The position numbers were made by a program, and so were the translations under genes. A stretch of 64,000 bases of DNA from an uncultured Alphaproteobacteria bacterium (GTDB taxonomy: Bacteria > Pseudomonadota > Alphaproteobacteria > Caulobacterales > Parvularculaceae): the NCBI GenBank assembly GCA_902826095.1, contig CADEDN010000001.1, forward strand, positions 248,001 to 312,000, read 5' to 3'. Under the pieces are notes generated by a model. The model saw nothing but the letters and a program-made list of their open reading frames with translations, was not told the DNA's origin and searched no databases. Positions 42,603 through 52,457 of this stretch are shown here, one piece after another (the first letter of the stretch is position 1; every line of letters begins with the position of its first letter).

Positions 42603-43315
42603 CAGACGAGCGCCTCGGGCGATGTCTTCGACGCATTGACGTCGACCTTGCGCAGCGCGCCGTCGGCGAGATGCAGCACCCGGTCGGCGATCGCCGCCGT
42701 CGCCGCCGCGTGGGTGATGATGAGCGTCGTCGCGCCGAGCGTTTCGTTCAGCGACTGCAACGCTTTGAGAACGCCGACGCCGGTCTTGATGTCGAGCGCG
42801 CCGGTCGGCTCGTCGCAAAAGAGGACGCTCGGGCGTTTGGCGATCGCCCGCGCGATCGCGACGCGCTGCTGCTCGCCTCCGGAGAGTTCCGACGGGAAAT
42901 GGCGGGCGCGATCCTTGAGGCCGACCATGTCGAGCGCTTCGATCGCGTTCATGGGCGTCTCGGCGATCTCGGCGACAAGCTCGACATTTTCCGCCGCGGT
43001 CAGCGACGGCATCAGATTGTAGAACTGGAACACGAAGCCGACATGGCGACGGCGATAAAGCGTCAGGCCGCGATCGGTCATGGTCACAAGATCGGCGCCT
43101 TCAAACAACGCCTCGCCGGAGGTCGCGCGGTCGATCCCGCCGAGGATGTTCAACAGGGTCGACTTGCCGCTGCCCGACGGCCCGAGCAGCACGACAAGCT
43201 CGCCCCGCGGAATTTCAAGGTCGACCGCGCGCAGCGCATGGACCGCCGTCGGCCCCTCGCCATAGACCTTGGAAAGGCTGCGCGTCCGGAAGGCGAGGGG
43301 GCGTTCTGGCGTCAT
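42599..43315 (-). CDS. ABC transporter ATPase, LolD/MacB-like
   Basis: 238 residues. Walker [11 protein letters not shown]-loop [18 protein letters not shown], signature [19 protein letters not shown] and Walker [13 protein letters not shown] are intact. It powers the permease and adaptor encoded next (43315 to 39023 form one operon by overlap and 4-nt spacing). Confidence 0.94.
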   Translation of the reverse strand: MTPERPLAFRTRSLSKVYGEGPTAVHALRAVDLEIPRGELVVLLGPSGSGKSTLLNILGGIDRATSGEALFEGADLVTMTDRGLTLYRRRHVGFVFQFYNLMPSLTAAENVELVAEIAETPMNAIEALDMVGLKDRARHFPSELSGGEQQRVAIARAIAKRPSVLFCDEPTGALDIKTGVGVLKALQSLNETLGATTLIITHAAATAAIADRVLHLADGALRKVDVNASKTSPEALVW

Positions 43316-43492
43316 CGTCGACCTCGTTTCGCGAACCCTTATGGCATGACGAGGCGCGCTGATTTGACCCGGATCACACGCACGCCGCCAGCGGCGCGGA
43401 TCGCGCCCGCAATCTGGCGTTTGGGCCGGTCAGCCCCTATGTAGGCGAGAGCGATGTCCGGCCCCTGCCGGACCTTGAGGAATGGCGCGATC

Positions 43493-44581
43493 ATGGACGT
43501 CACGGCGAAATCGCCGAGCGGGCCCCAGAACTTCCCGATGGCGGAAGCGCGCCTCATCGCGCGCCGCTTCGCCGAGCCCGATCCGAAAATCTACTGGCCG
43601 GATTTCCTCGTCAGCGCGGGCGTCGGCTGGAGCGCGTTCGCGGGCGCCGTCTTCGCCGCGCCATGGTCGCCGGCGCAAATCGCGCTGACGCTCGTTGCAT
43701 CCTTCGCGCTCTTTCGGGCGGTGTTGTTCACGCATGAACTCGCGCATCTGAAGAAGGGGAGTTTCGGCCTCTTCCGCTTCGTCTGGAATATTCTTGCGGG
43801 GATGCCGTTCCTCGTGCCGTCCTATTCCTATACAGGCGTTCACATCGACCATCACCGGCCGGGCGTTTACGGATCGACGCGCGACGGCGAATATGTCTCC
43901 TTCGGCGCCGGCAAGCCGTGGCGGACGGTCGGTTATGTGCTGCTGTCGTTCATCCTGCCGCCGCTCTTGCTGTTCCGCTTCGTCGTGTTGACGCCGCTCT
44001 CATGGATCGTGCGACCGCTGCGCCAAATCATCTGGCGGCATATGTCGTCGCTGGCGATCGATCTCGCCTATGACCGCCATCCCCAGAACAAGGACGATGA
44101 CGAGACTTGGCTGTTGCAGGAAACGGCGACGTCATTTCTCGCGGTGAGCGTCGTCGCGCTCGTCGCGGCGGGCGTTCTGCCGCTCGCGGTTCTCGGCGTC
44201 TGGTACGCGACGACGGCGACGATCCTCTTTGTGAATTCAATCCGGACGCTCGGCGCGCACGCTTATCGCCACTCGGGCGACGCAACGGTGTCGAAGACGG
44301 AGGAATTCCTCGATTCGATCAACGTGCCGTCGGAAGATCTCGTCTCGAAGCTGATCGCGCCCGTGGGCCTCAGGTTTCACGCGACGCATCACCTTTTCCC
44401 GGCAACGCCCTATCACAATCTGCCAAAGCTCCACGCGGCGCTCGAAGCCGAGCTGTCGGACAACGCCGCCTACCTTACGACGAGCCGCGCCAGCTTTGTC
44501 CATGCGCTGCAAACGCTCTGGAAAGACGCGCGCGAGGCGGACCGGCGCCGCGGCGACGCCGGGCGGATGGCGGCGGAATAG
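43493..44581 (+). CDS. Membrane fatty acid desaturase-family protein
   Basis: 362 residues with hydrophobic helices and three histidine boxes: HELAH (81-85), HIDHH (117-121) and HATHH near 303, the di-iron site of acyl-lipid desaturases/hydroxylases. The start at 43493 is uncertain because TGAGGAATGG lies 13 nt upstream. It reads divergently from the ABC operon, with 177 nt between starts that hold no gene. Confidence 0.87.
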   Translation: MDVTAKSPSGPQNFPMAEARLIARRFAEPDPKIYWPDFLVSAGVGWSAFAGAVFAAPWSPAQIALTLVASFALFRAVLFTHELAHLKKGSFGLFRFVWNILAGMPFLVPSYSYTGVHIDHHRPGVYGSTRDGEYVSFGAGKPWRTVGYVLLSFILPPLLLFRFVVLTPLSWIVRPLRQIIWRHMSSLAIDLAYDRHPQNKDDDETWLLQETATSFLAVSVVALVAAGVLPLAVLGVWYATTATILFVNSIRTLGAHAYRHSGDATVSKTEEFLDSINVPSEDLVSKLIAPVGLRFHATHHLFPATPYHNLPKLHAALEAELSDNAAYLTTSRASFVHALQTLWKDAREADRRRGDAGRMAAE

Positions 44582-44654
44582 CCGCCCTCAGCGCCCCGCT
44601 CTGGCGGCGCGCGCAAAGTCCGGTATGCTCAGGCCCAGCGAAAAGGGGTGTTTT

Positions 44655-45878
44655 ATGAAACGCATAGGGGTGGCGATCGCAATGCTGGCGCTCGCAAGCT
44701 GCGGGGCGAAATCGGAAGCGCAGACCGGAGGTTCGCAGCGGGCGGCGCCGGCCGGCCAAAACACCATCGCCATGCCATCGGGTCCGGCGCGCAGCGAGGC
44801 GAACGCCGCCCCGCTGGCGCCGCGCCGGCCTCTGCCGCCCGGCGTCTATGCGGTTGAGAAAAAGCAGATCATGGACGCCTCCGGCTTCGAGCGGCCGCTT
44901 GTCGCCGGCACGATCATGATCCCGGCGGGATGGTCAATGCAAGGCGGCATTCAGTGGTCGCCGGCGGGCCCTTGCGGGCCGGACTTCGCCTCTAACGTCT
45001 CGATGCGCTCGCCGGACGGCGCCTTCGCCGTGACCGTCGTTCCTTCGCAGACATGGATCGGCGCGCGCACGAATTTTCCGCTCGACAAATCGCAAGGGCC
45101 GCAATGCCCGGAGGCGTTCTTCACCACGGCGCGCGAATTCCTTGAGGCGAGCGCCGTGCGGATGTATCCCGGCGCGCGCGTCATCGACTATCGGGCGCTG
45201 CCTGAGAAAACGAAACCGCTGAAGGACATGCTGGCGCAGATGCCGGCGCAGCCGCCGATGCAGGGGATGGAGCACGCGATCGACTTCGACGCCGGCGAAG
45301 TGCTCATCGCCTATCAGCAAAATGGGCAAGAGATGCGCGCGGCGATCAGCGCGATGGTCACGCTGACGCGCATGCGCGTCGCTGACATGATCAACCCCGG
45401 CCAGATCGCGCTCGACCAGGTGACGGGCGCGCCGACGGAACTGGTCATCGTCAGCGCGCCGGCGGGCGCGCTCGATCTCAGCCTGAGGGACCGGATTCAG
45501 AAAAGCACGCGCTTCAGTCCCGAATGGATGCAGAAGATCAGCGCCTATTTCGCTGAGAAGAACCGCATCAACGCCAAAGGCGCCGCGGACCGCCACGCCA
45601 TCCGCATGGATGCGATCAAGAAGCAGGGCGAGATCATCAACGGCATGTATGAGGACCGCCAGCTGTCGAGCGACCGCAACCAGCGTGAGTTCATCGAGTC
45701 GGTCCGCGGCGTCGAAACCTACGACGATCCGGCTTATGGCGGCCCGGTGCAGCTTGACGCCGCCTATGACCACGCCTGGCGCGTGAACGGCCAGGACTCC
45801 TATATCATGACCAATGACGTGAACTTCAACCCGGGCCAATATGGGCTCGACGCGCAAAAACTCGAAGTCTCGCGCTGA
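44655..45878 (+). CDS. Uncharacterised lipoprotein, 407 aa
   Basis: IAMLALASCGAK is a lipobox near residue 16, followed by a Pro/Ala-rich linker and a soluble domain with a Cys pair (PAGCGPD-like and QCPEAF). No family is recognised. The sequence resembles a secreted beta-rich protein followed by a helical part (residues 280-350) and a C-terminal segment ending in YIMTNDVNFNPGQYG. It starts after AAAAGGGG. lpdA follows by 14 nt, without an evident functional link. Confidence 0.75.
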   Translation: MKRIGVAIAMLALASCGAKSEAQTGGSQRAAPAGQNTIAMPSGPARSEANAAPLAPRRPLPPGVYAVEKKQIMDASGFERPLVAGTIMIPAGWSMQGGIQWSPAGPCGPDFASNVSMRSPDGAFAVTVVPSQTWIGARTNFPLDKSQGPQCPEAFFTTAREFLEASAVRMYPGARVIDYRALPEKTKPLKDMLAQMPAQPPMQGMEHAIDFDAGEVLIAYQQNGQEMRAAISAMVTLTRMRVADMINPGQIALDQVTGAPTELVIVSAPAGALDLSLRDRIQKSTRFSPEWMQKISAYFAEKNRINAKGAADRHAIRMDAIKKQGEIINGMYEDRQLSSDRNQREFIESVRGVETYDDPAYGGPVQLDAAYDHAWRVNGQDSYIMTNDVNFNPGQYGLDAQKLEVSR

Positions 45879-45892
45879 GCGGAGAAGCAAAG

Positions 45893-47308
45893 ATGGCGGA
45901 AAAATCCTGTGACCTCGTCGTCATCGGCTCCGGCCCCGGCGGCTATGTCGCGGCGATCCGGGCGGCGCAGCTCAAAATGAAGGTGATCATCGTCGAGCGC
46001 GACGCGCTTGGCGGCGTCTGCCTCAATTGGGGCTGCATCCCGACCAAGGCGCTGCTGCGGACCGCCGAAGTCTATACGAACATGAAGCACGCCGCCGATT
46101 TCGGCCTCAAGGCGGAAAACATCGGCTTTGATCTCGACGCCGTCGTCAAGCGCTCGCGCAATGTCGCGGGCAAGCTCTCGGGCGGCATCGGCTACCTGAT
46201 GAAGAAGAACAGGATCGAGGTCGTGATGGGGACGGCGCGGCTCGAAAAGGGCGCTCCGGCGCCGACCGTCCGTGTCAAGACGAAAGACGGTGAGGACGTG
46301 ATCAAGGCGAAGCACGTCATCCTCGCGACGGGCGCGCGTGCGCGGACGATCCAGGGCGCCGGCCTTGAGCCGGACGGCAAGTTCGTCTGGACGGCGAAGG
46401 AAGCGATGATCCCGGACATCATGCCGAAATCGCTGCTCGTTATCGGCTCGGGCGCAATCGGCATCGAATTCGCGAGCTTCTATCGCGCCCTCGGGGCCGA
46501 GGTGACGGTCGTTGAAATGCTGGGTCGCATCCTCCCCGCCGAGGATGAGGAAATATCGGCCTTCGCCTTCAAGCAGTTCCGGAAGGCCGGCATGAAGATC
46601 CTGACCGGCGCGACCGTCGCCGGCCTCGAAAAAGGCAAGGCGTCGGTCATGGCGAGCGTCAAGACCGCGGATGGAAAGACCGAGACGATCGAGGCCGAGC
46701 GCGTCGTCCTCGCGATCGGCATCGCTGGCAATGTCGAAAATCTGGGGCTTGAAGCCTTGGGCGCCAAAATCGAGAAGGGCCATGTCGTCGTCGACGAATG
46801 GCTGAAAACCGGCGTTCCGGGCCTCTACGCCATCGGCGATCTCGTCGGCCCGCCTTGGCTCGCGCACAAGGCGAGCCATGAAGGCGTCATCTGCGTCGAA
46901 AAGATCGCCGGCGTTCCGGGCGTTCACCCGCTCGAAATCACCAAAATTCCGGGCTGCACCTATTCAAACCCGCAAATCGCCAGCGTCGGCCTCACCGAAG
47001 CGCGCGCGAAAGCCGCCGGCAAAAAAGTCAAAGTCGGCCGCTTCCCCTTCAACGGCAACGGCAAGGCGATCGCGCTCGGCGAACCCGAAGGCATGGTGAA
47101 GACGATCTTCGACGAGACGACCGGCGAACTCTTGGGCGCCCACATGATCGGCGCCGAAGTGACCGAACTCATTCAAGGGTTCGCCATCGCGCGGACGATG
47201 GAAGGGACGGAAGAGGACCTCATGCACACTATCTTCCCGCATCCGACCTTGAGCGAGATGATGCATGAGGCGGCGCTCGACGCCTATGGGCGGGTGGTGC
47301 ATGTGTGA
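45893..47308 (+). CDS. lpdA: Dihydrolipoyl dehydrogenase
   Basis: 471 residues. FAD site VVIGSGPGGYVAAIRAAQL, redox disulfide GGVCLNWGCIPTK (Cys 43 and Cys 48), NAD site LVIGSGAIGIEFASFY and the C-terminal FPHPTLSEMMHEA with the catalytic His-Glu. It reoxidises lipoyl groups of 2-oxoacid dehydrogenases. It stands apart from the E1/E2 genes here. Confidence 0.96.
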   Translation: MAEKSCDLVVIGSGPGGYVAAIRAAQLKMKVIIVERDALGGVCLNWGCIPTKALLRTAEVYTNMKHAADFGLKAENIGFDLDAVVKRSRNVAGKLSGGIGYLMKKNRIEVVMGTARLEKGAPAPTVRVKTKDGEDVIKAKHVILATGARARTIQGAGLEPDGKFVWTAKEAMIPDIMPKSLLVIGSGAIGIEFASFYRALGAEVTVVEMLGRILPAEDEEISAFAFKQFRKAGMKILTGATVAGLEKGKASVMASVKTADGKTETIEAERVVLAIGIAGNVENLGLEALGAKIEKGHVVVDEWLKTGVPGLYAIGDLVGPPWLAHKASHEGVICVEKIAGVPGVHPLEITKIPGCTYSNPQIASVGLTEARAKAAGKKVKVGRFPFNGNGKAIALGEPEGMVKTIFDETTGELLGAHMIGAEVTELIQGFAIARTMEGTEEDLMHTIFPHPTLSEMMHEAALDAYGRVVHV

Positions 47309-47696
47309 GGGAGCGCAGATAATCAATTGCGGGCATTCGCGTGCGGCTTCCAGGGAGCAACGCTCCGGGCGAATTTTTCAAATTGAACGCAGCAAGCGTA
47401 GGGTGCATTAAGGCCGATGGCCGCAATGCACCGTATCCGCCGCCGAGCGGCGCATTGCGCCTCACGAGATGCCGAACGCGCTGCGCCATTCGTCCGTATC
47501 AAAACCAATCCCCTCCGGCGCTTCGCGCCGCCTCCCCTTTCCAAGGGGAGGGGATCCGGACGCGCCTCCTTTCTTTCACCCCCTTGGAAAGGGGGCGGAG
47601 GGATTGGGGCTGTTTCAGCCTGATCTCACCAGCCGCACCGCCGCCTCATCTTGAGGAGCGATGCGCAGCATCGCGTCGCGAAGGATGCAACCCGCT
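47309..47696. repeat. Gene-free stretch with several repeat elements
   Basis: No supported gene. It holds a GGGTGCATTAAGGCC/GGCCGCAATGCACC hairpin near 47400-47443, a palindromic element at 47507-47609 (AATCCCCTCCGG to CGGAGGGATTGGGG with CCTTTCCAAGGGGAGG and CCCTTGGAAAGGG inside), and a half copy of the CATCCTTCG family at 47644-47688. It separates convergent lpdA and the histidine kinase gene. Confidence 0.65.
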
Positions 47697-49004
47697 CTAC
47701 GCCGGCAATTTCATCACTGCGCGCAGGCCGCCGGCGGGCGAGGCTGCGAGCGTCACGTCGCCGCCATGGCTTCTCGCGACGTCGCGCACGACCGAAAGCC
47801 CAAGGCCGACGCCTTCATTCGAGCGCCGCGCCTCGTCGAGGCGAAAGAACGGCTTGAAAACGTCGCTGCGCTTGTCTTCGGGAATTCCAGGGCCGTCATC
47901 ATCGACGATGATCGACACATAAGGGCCCATGCGCTCGGCGGTGACGGCGACGCGCGCCGCGTATTTCAACCCGTTGCCGACAAGATTGGCGATCGCGCGT
48001 TTCAAAGCGTCGCGTCTGCCGTCAAAGCTGATCTTCTGCGGCAGGTCGACCGTGACGCGGGCGCCGTCCGGATCGGCGTCTTCGGCGACTTCGCGCGCAA
48101 GTTCGGCGAGATCGAAGGTTTCAGGTTCGCCCGACGTCGCGCTGTCGGAGGCGAATTCGAGATAGGCGTTGATCATCGTCTCCATCTCGGCGACGTCGCT
48201 TTTGAGTTCTTGCGCGTCGGCGCTGTCCGGCAGCAGCGCGAGCGCCAGCTTCATCCGCGTCAACGGCGTGCGCAGATCATGGCTGACGCCCGCGAGCATG
48301 GTCGCGCGCTGGTCGAGATGGCGTTTGATGCGCTCGCGCATGGCGATGAAGGCGCGTCCCGCGCGCCGCACCTCCGTCGCGCCGGAAGGCTTGAATTGCG
48401 GCATGTCGCGCCCGCGTCCGAACGCCTCCGCCGCGGCGGCGAGCCGCAGGATCGATCGCACCTGGTTGCGCAGGAAGACGATCGCGATCGCGCCGAGAAG
48501 GAGCGACGTGCCGATCAGCCAGAACAGGAACGCCGGCCCGGTCGTCGCGAACACGCGGTCGCGAAACGGCAGAAAGACAAGCGCGCCGTCTTTCGTCTGC
48601 ACACGGATTTCAACATAGGCCGGCCAGCTCTTGGTGTCGAACCAGAAGGGCCGCTTCAGCTCCTCTTCAAGCTGGCGGTCAAGCGTCGCGTTATAGAGGT
48701 TGAAAGGCGAGAGTTTGTTGCGCTCCGGGATCGGCTTGCCGCTCTCAAACCGGGTCGAGATGTCGAGATCTTCGAGCGCGATTCCTTCGACGCGCTCGCG
48801 GTCGGCGCGCGTCGCGGCCTCCTCATAAAGACGCGTCAGCAGCGCGATCTGGCCGGCGATGTTCGCCGACTGGTTCGCCGTCACCGTGTCCCAGTGCCGG
48901 TCGAAGAAGGCGTAAGTTATGACCGACTGCATCAGAAAAATCGGCAGAATGACGATCAGCGCCACCCGGCCGTAGAGACTCTTCGGCATGAAGCGCTTCA
49001 GCAT
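47697..49004 (-). CDS. EnvZ-type sensor histidine kinase
   Basis: 435 residues. Helix 11-32, a periplasmic sensor (about 33-155), helix 156-178, HAMP linker, then VSHDLRTPLTRMKLALALL with His 242, the N-box NLVGNGLKYA, G1 DDDGPGIP and G2 NEGVGLGLSVV. The LTRMKLALALL pattern is that of EnvZ-like kinases. It follows its regulator gene by 2 nt. Stimulus unknown; osmotic or envelope sensing is plausible. Confidence 0.92.
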   Translation of the reverse strand: MLKRFMPKSLYGRVALIVILPIFLMQSVITYAFFDRHWDTVTANQSANIAGQIALLTRLYEEAATRADRERVEGIALEDLDISTRFESGKPIPERNKLSPFNLYNATLDRQLEEELKRPFWFDTKSWPAYVEIRVQTKDGALVFLPFRDRVFATTGPAFLFWLIGTSLLLGAIAIVFLRNQVRSILRLAAAAEAFGRGRDMPQFKPSGATEVRRAGRAFIAMRERIKRHLDQRATMLAGVSHDLRTPLTRMKLALALLPDSADAQELKSDVAEMETMINAYLEFASDSATSGEPETFDLAELAREVAEDADPDGARVTVDLPQKISFDGRRDALKRAIANLVGNGLKYAARVAVTAERMGPYVSIIVDDDGPGIPEDKRSDVFKPFFRLDEARRSNEGVGLGLSVVRDVARSHGGDVTLAASPAGGLRAVMKLPA

Positions 49005-49006
49005 CG

Positions 49007-49699
49007 TCAGTCGGGGATCAGCATGTAGCCGACGCCGCGCACGGTCTGGAGATAGATCGGCGTGCGCGGGTCGTCCTCGATCTTTTTCCGGATGCGGGTG
49101 ATCTGCACGTCGATCGAGCGCTCCATCGGCGTCGAGGTCTGTTCGGCGAGCGCGAGGCGCGAGATCGCCTCGCCGGGTTTGGCGGCGAGGACGCGCAGCA
49201 AGGCGAGTTCGCCGGCGGTCAGTTTGACCAGTTCGCCGTTGCGGCGCAGCTCGCCGCGGCCAGGCTCGAACGTCGCCGCGCCGAAAGCGAGCGTCTGCCG
49301 GTCGCGCGCGATCGGACGAGACCGGCGCAGCAGCGCGCTGATGCGCAAGAGAAGTTCGCGCGGCTCGAACGGTTTGGAGAGATAATCGTCAGCGCCGCGC
49401 TCCAGCCCCTCGATGCGGTCCTCGGGAAGGCCGCGCGCCGTCAATAGCAGGATCGGCACATTCGACGCCGCCCGGATTTTCTCGGTGAGATCGAAGCCGG
49501 ACATGCCGGGCATCATCACATCGAGAATGAGCAGATCAAACTCCATCGAACCGAGGAGTTCGCGCGCTTCGGCGCCGTCCCGCGCCGTCGAGACGCGCAG
49601 GCCGTTGTCGGTCAGATAGCGTTTGAGGAGCGAGCGAATGCGGTCGTCGTCATCGACAACGAGGATATGGGGCGATTTCTCGGCGATCGTCTTGGACAT
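49007..49699 (-). CDS. OmpR-family response regulator
   Basis: 230 residues. Receiver acid pocket VVDDDDR, phosphoacceptor Asp 60 in LLILDVMMPG and the SKPF lysine, then a winged-helix DNA-binding domain ending in RIRKKIEDDPRTPIYLQTVR-GVGYML. Paired with the EnvZ-like kinase downstream and 15 nt after pgsA, so possibly read from the pgsA promoter as well. Confidence 0.93.
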   Translation of the reverse strand: MSKTIAEKSPHILVVDDDDRIRSLLKRYLTDNGLRVSTARDGAEARELLGSMEFDLLILDVMMPGMSGFDLTEKIRAASNVPILLLTARGLPEDRIEGLERGADDYLSKPFEPRELLLRISALLRRSRPIARDRQTLAFGAATFEPGRGELRRNGELVKLTAGELALLRVLAAKPGEAISRLALAEQTSTPMERSIDVQITRIRKKIEDDPRTPIYLQTVRGVGYMLIPD

Positions 49700-49714
49700 G
49701 CGCGCTCTTTGAAT

Positions 49715-50269
49715 TCAGCCGGGCCGGTCGCGCAAGAGGCTGACGGCGCGGGCGACGTAGGCCGCGCCGGTTGAGACCGTCAAAACGGCGGCGAGCCAGA
49801 AGATTGCGGCCGCCGCCGGCCGCAGCGATTGGCCGGCGAGCCCGCCTGGGGCCGAGGCGAGGAGGAGCGCGACGCCGACGAGTTGCGCCGTCGTCTTCCA
49901 TTTCGCGAGCGTCGTCACCGGCAAAAGCGCGCCGCGTCCGGCCAGCGCCTCCCTGAGGCCGCCGACAAGGATCTCGCGCAGCAGCATCGCGAGCGCCGCG
50001 ATGACGCCAAGGTCGCGGATGACGCCGTTGCGGACGAGCAGGAGGAGCGCCGCCGCCATCAGCAGTTTGTCCGCCACGGGGTCGAGCGCGGCGCCGAGCG
50101 CGGAAATTTCGCCGCGCGCGCGCGCGACCCAGCCGTCGACAAAGTCCGTCGCCGCGGCGATCGCGAAGATGAAGAACGCCGCGTTCATCGCCCATGGCGC
50201 GTCGATGAAGAACATCGCGGCGAACGGCGCGATCAGAAAAATGCGCAGGGCGGTGAGAAGATTGGCCAT
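49715..50269 (-). CDS. pgsA: CDP-diacylglycerol-glycerol-3-phosphate 3-phosphatidyltransferase
   Basis: 184 residues, four to five helices. DGWVARARGEISALGAALDP-VADK fits the CDP-alcohol phosphotransferase motif DGx2ARx8Gx3Dx3D. It makes phosphatidylglycerol phosphate. ATG 50269 starts MANLLTALRIFLIAP, the usual N-terminus; the longer upstream frame enters repeat DNA. Confidence 0.92.
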   Translation of the reverse strand: MANLLTALRIFLIAPFAAMFFIDAPWAMNAAFFIFAIAAATDFVDGWVARARGEISALGAALDPVADKLLMAAALLLLVRNGVIRDLGVIAALAMLLREILVGGLREALAGRGALLPVTTLAKWKTTAQLVGVALLLASAPGGLAGQSLRPAAAAIFWLAAVLTVSTGAAYVARAVSLLRDRPG

Positions 50270-50370
50270 AGGCCGCGAGTATAGCGCCCGTTTGCGCCGC
50301 CTGCCCACCCCGCCTTCCGATCGCTCCAGGCCATGCGCGACGCGCGGCGCCCGCCGCCATATCCGCGCTG

Positions 50371-50483
50371 GAACGCAGCGCTGCAGCGCTGATCCTGGAC
50401 CCCGGGAGTTTTGCGGCGCTCCCGCCGCACGGGATCCCGTGTCTGCGCGGCAGCACTTCGTGCTGCAGCGCGCACGGGATGAC
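50371..50483. repeat. Intergenic GTCATCCCG repeat, copy B5 (reverse orientation)
   Basis: Ends in CGCGCACGGGATGAC; its reverse complement begins like copy B1 (GTCATCCCGTGCGCGCTGCA) and shares CAGACACGGGA. It fills part of the 368-nt gene-free stretch between pgsA and cobS. Confidence 0.7.
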
Positions 50484-50543
50484 AATTGACTGATTTCCGC
50501 CGCCCCAACCGGTTGACGATCCGTACCAGGAACACCTGATCGC

Positions 50544-50596
50544 GGCGGAATTTTGGGACGATTCCGCCAGGGCGGAGTCCGGCCGGAGGCGGAATT
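50544..50596 (-). terminator. Possible 3' hairpin region downstream of cobS
   Basis: GGCGGAAT/ATTCCGCC units occur at 50544-50551, 50561-50568 and 50589-50596, allowing two alternative stems downstream of the cobS stop. There is no U tract after them, so intrinsic termination is doubtful; an AT-rich block (AATTATATAAG) lies between this and cobS. Confidence 0.3.
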
Positions 50597-50637
50597 TCTT
50601 TAATTATATAAGCGGTTTATTCAACGCGGCGCGCTTC

Positions 50638-51633
50638 TTACGCGACTTCCACCTGATAGGCGGCCTCGGGAAGGTCTTCGCCGAAGGCGCGCTGATAGAA
50701 TTCGGCGACGGTCGGGCGCTCAAGTTCGTCGCATTTGTTGAGGAACGTCACCCGGAACGCATAGCCGATGTCTTGGAAGATTTCGGCGTTCTGCGCCCAG
50801 GTGATGACCGTCCGCGGGCTCATCACCGTCGCAAGATCGCCGTTGATGAAGGCGTTGCGCGTCATGTCGGCGACGCGCACCATCGCGCTGATCGCCTGAC
50901 GGCCTTCCTTGGAATTATAGAGCGGCGCCTTGGCGATGACGATTTCCACTTCCTCGTCATGCGCGAGATAATTCAGCGTCGTGACGACCGACCAGCGGTC
51001 GAGCTGGCCCTGATTGAGCTGCTGCGTGCCGTGATAAAGCCCGGTCGTGTCGCCAAGGCCGATCGTGTTGGTCGTCGAGAACAGGCGGAACCAGGGATTT
51101 GGATGCAGGACCTTGTTCTGGTCGAGCAGGGTCAGGCGCCCTTCCGCCTCAAGAACGCGCTGGATGACGAACATCACGTCCGGGCGCCCGGCGTCATATT
51201 CGTCGAAAACGAGCGCGACGGGGCGCTGGAACGCCCAGGGAAGAATGCCTTCCTTGAAGGCAGTCACCTGCACGCCGTTTTCGACGACGATCGCGTCCTT
51301 GCCGATGAGGTCGATGCGGCTGATATGGCTGTCGAGATTGACCCGCACGCAAGGCCAGTTGAGGCGCGCCGCCGTCTGTTCGATATGCGTCGACTTGCCG
51401 GTGCCGTGATAGCCCTGCACCATCACGCGGCGATTATAGGCGAAGCCGGCGAGGATCGCGCGCGTCGTTTGCGGATCGAAGCGATAGGCGGCGTCGACCG
51501 CCGGCACATATTCGTTCGCCTTCGAAAAAGCCGGCACCGGCGTTCTGAAATCGACGCCGAAGACTTTCTTGGCGTCGACCGTCGTGTCAGGCTTTTCCAG
51601 GAACTTGTCGTCAATACCGGCCATAACGCCCAT
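50638..51633 (-). CDS. cobS: Cobaltochelatase subunit CobS
   Basis: 331 residues. [40 protein letters not shown], Walker [23 protein letters not shown] and [20 protein letters not shown] mark the AAA+ CobS subunit, which with CobT and CobN inserts cobalt in the aerobic B12 route. cobT is not in view, though it normally lies next to cobS; transcription runs towards pgsA. ATG 51624 is an equally likely start. Confidence 0.93.
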   Translation of the reverse strand: MGVMAGIDDKFLEKPDTTVDAKKVFGVDFRTPVPAFSKANEYVPAVDAAYRFDPQTTRAILAGFAYNRRVMVQGYHGTGKSTHIEQTAARLNWPCVRVNLDSHISRIDLIGKDAIVVENGVQVTAFKEGILPWAFQRPVALVFDEYDAGRPDVMFVIQRVLEAEGRLTLLDQNKVLHPNPWFRLFSTTNTIGLGDTTGLYHGTQQLNQGQLDRWSVVTTLNYLAHDEEVEIVIAKAPLYNSKEGRQAISAMVRVADMTRNAFINGDLATVMSPRTVITWAQNAEIFQDIGYAFRVTFLNKCDELERPTVAEFYQRAFGEDLPEAAYQVEVA

Positions 51634-51732
51634 TCTATCGCTGAAATCGCGGCGGACCCTTGCCCGAAAGGCGGGGGATTTCAAGGGCGGCTTGCTGCGT
51701 CAGAGAGCGGGGCGATCGCACAAGGGGCGCGA

Positions 51733-52368
51733 TCAGCAAAACCCCGCCTTCTTCAGGATATGATGGGCCCGCACGACTTCCTGGAGCTGCGTCTCCGCGC
51801 TGCGATCCCCGCCATTGGCGTCCGGGTGGAAGCGGCGGAGCAGTTCAGCGTAGCGGCGGCGGATCTCGCCGGCTTCGGCCGAGGCGGCGAGATCAAGCGT
51901 TCCGAACGCCTTCTCCTGCAGCTTGGTGAGCGGCCTTCCATTGCGCAGGGACGTGCGCGTCTGGGCGGCGGCTTTCACGGCCTCCGAAAAGATGCCATGC
52001 GCGTCGCGAAGGTCGGCGGGACCGCGCGCCTTCGCGGCGCTGCGCGCCCGATCGTTCTTTCCCATTTTCCAGGTCGGCCGATCGCCATAGATGTTGGCGA
52101 GCCTTGCGGCTTCGGCCTGCGCCGGGGAGAGGCCCTCGAAAAAATTCCATTGCGCGTTGTGGGCTTTCGCATGCGCCTCGCACAGCCAGACCTTGGTCTC
52201 GACGTCGCGCGGCGATTTCGCCGCCCGGACGGCGGCCTTGCGGGCGCAGCCCTCAATGTCGCAAACGCGCGTATGCGCCCGCGCCCAGACCGGCGTCTCG
52301 GCGGCCTTGTCGGCGGGCGGGCGGACGCGGATGTCGTAGCCGAAGCGCGGACGATAGGGCGTGCTCAT
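51733..52368 (-). CDS. DnaJ-like J-domain protein
   Basis: 211 residues. The J domain is C-terminal: ALGTLDL-like FGTLDLAASAEAGEIRRRYA then RFHPDANGGDRSAE with the HPD triad. The N-terminal part has CDIEGCARKA and WLCEAHAKAHN, a Cys/His set that could bind zinc. This unusual order is conserved beside cobS and bolA in alphaproteobacteria. It would recruit an Hsp70 to an unknown client. Confidence 0.88.
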   Translation of the reverse strand: MSTPYRPRFGYDIRVRPPADKAAETPVWARAHTRVCDIEGCARKAAVRAAKSPRDVETKVWLCEAHAKAHNAQWNFFEGLSPAQAEAARLANIYGDRPTWKMGKNDRARSAAKARGPADLRDAHGIFSEAVKAAAQTRTSLRNGRPLTKLQEKAFGTLDLAASAEAGEIRRRYAELLRRFHPDANGGDRSAETQLQEVVRAHHILKKAGFC

Positions 52369-52374
52369 GGGTCG

Positions 52375-52403
52375 ATTATGATGCGCCCGGCCAGTTGATA
52401 CAA
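52375..52403 (-). promoter_or_regulatory. Promoter of the J-domain gene, probably leaderless
   Basis: On the minus strand TTGTAT (52398-52403), a 17-nt spacer and CATAAT (52375-52380). The ATG at 52368 is 6 nt beyond the -10, which places it at or next to the transcription start. Confidence 0.45.
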
Positions 52404-52457
52404 TCTTGACAGAAGCGTAGGCGCAAGCGAGGCGGTCAAAGAACCGTGAAAATCCGG

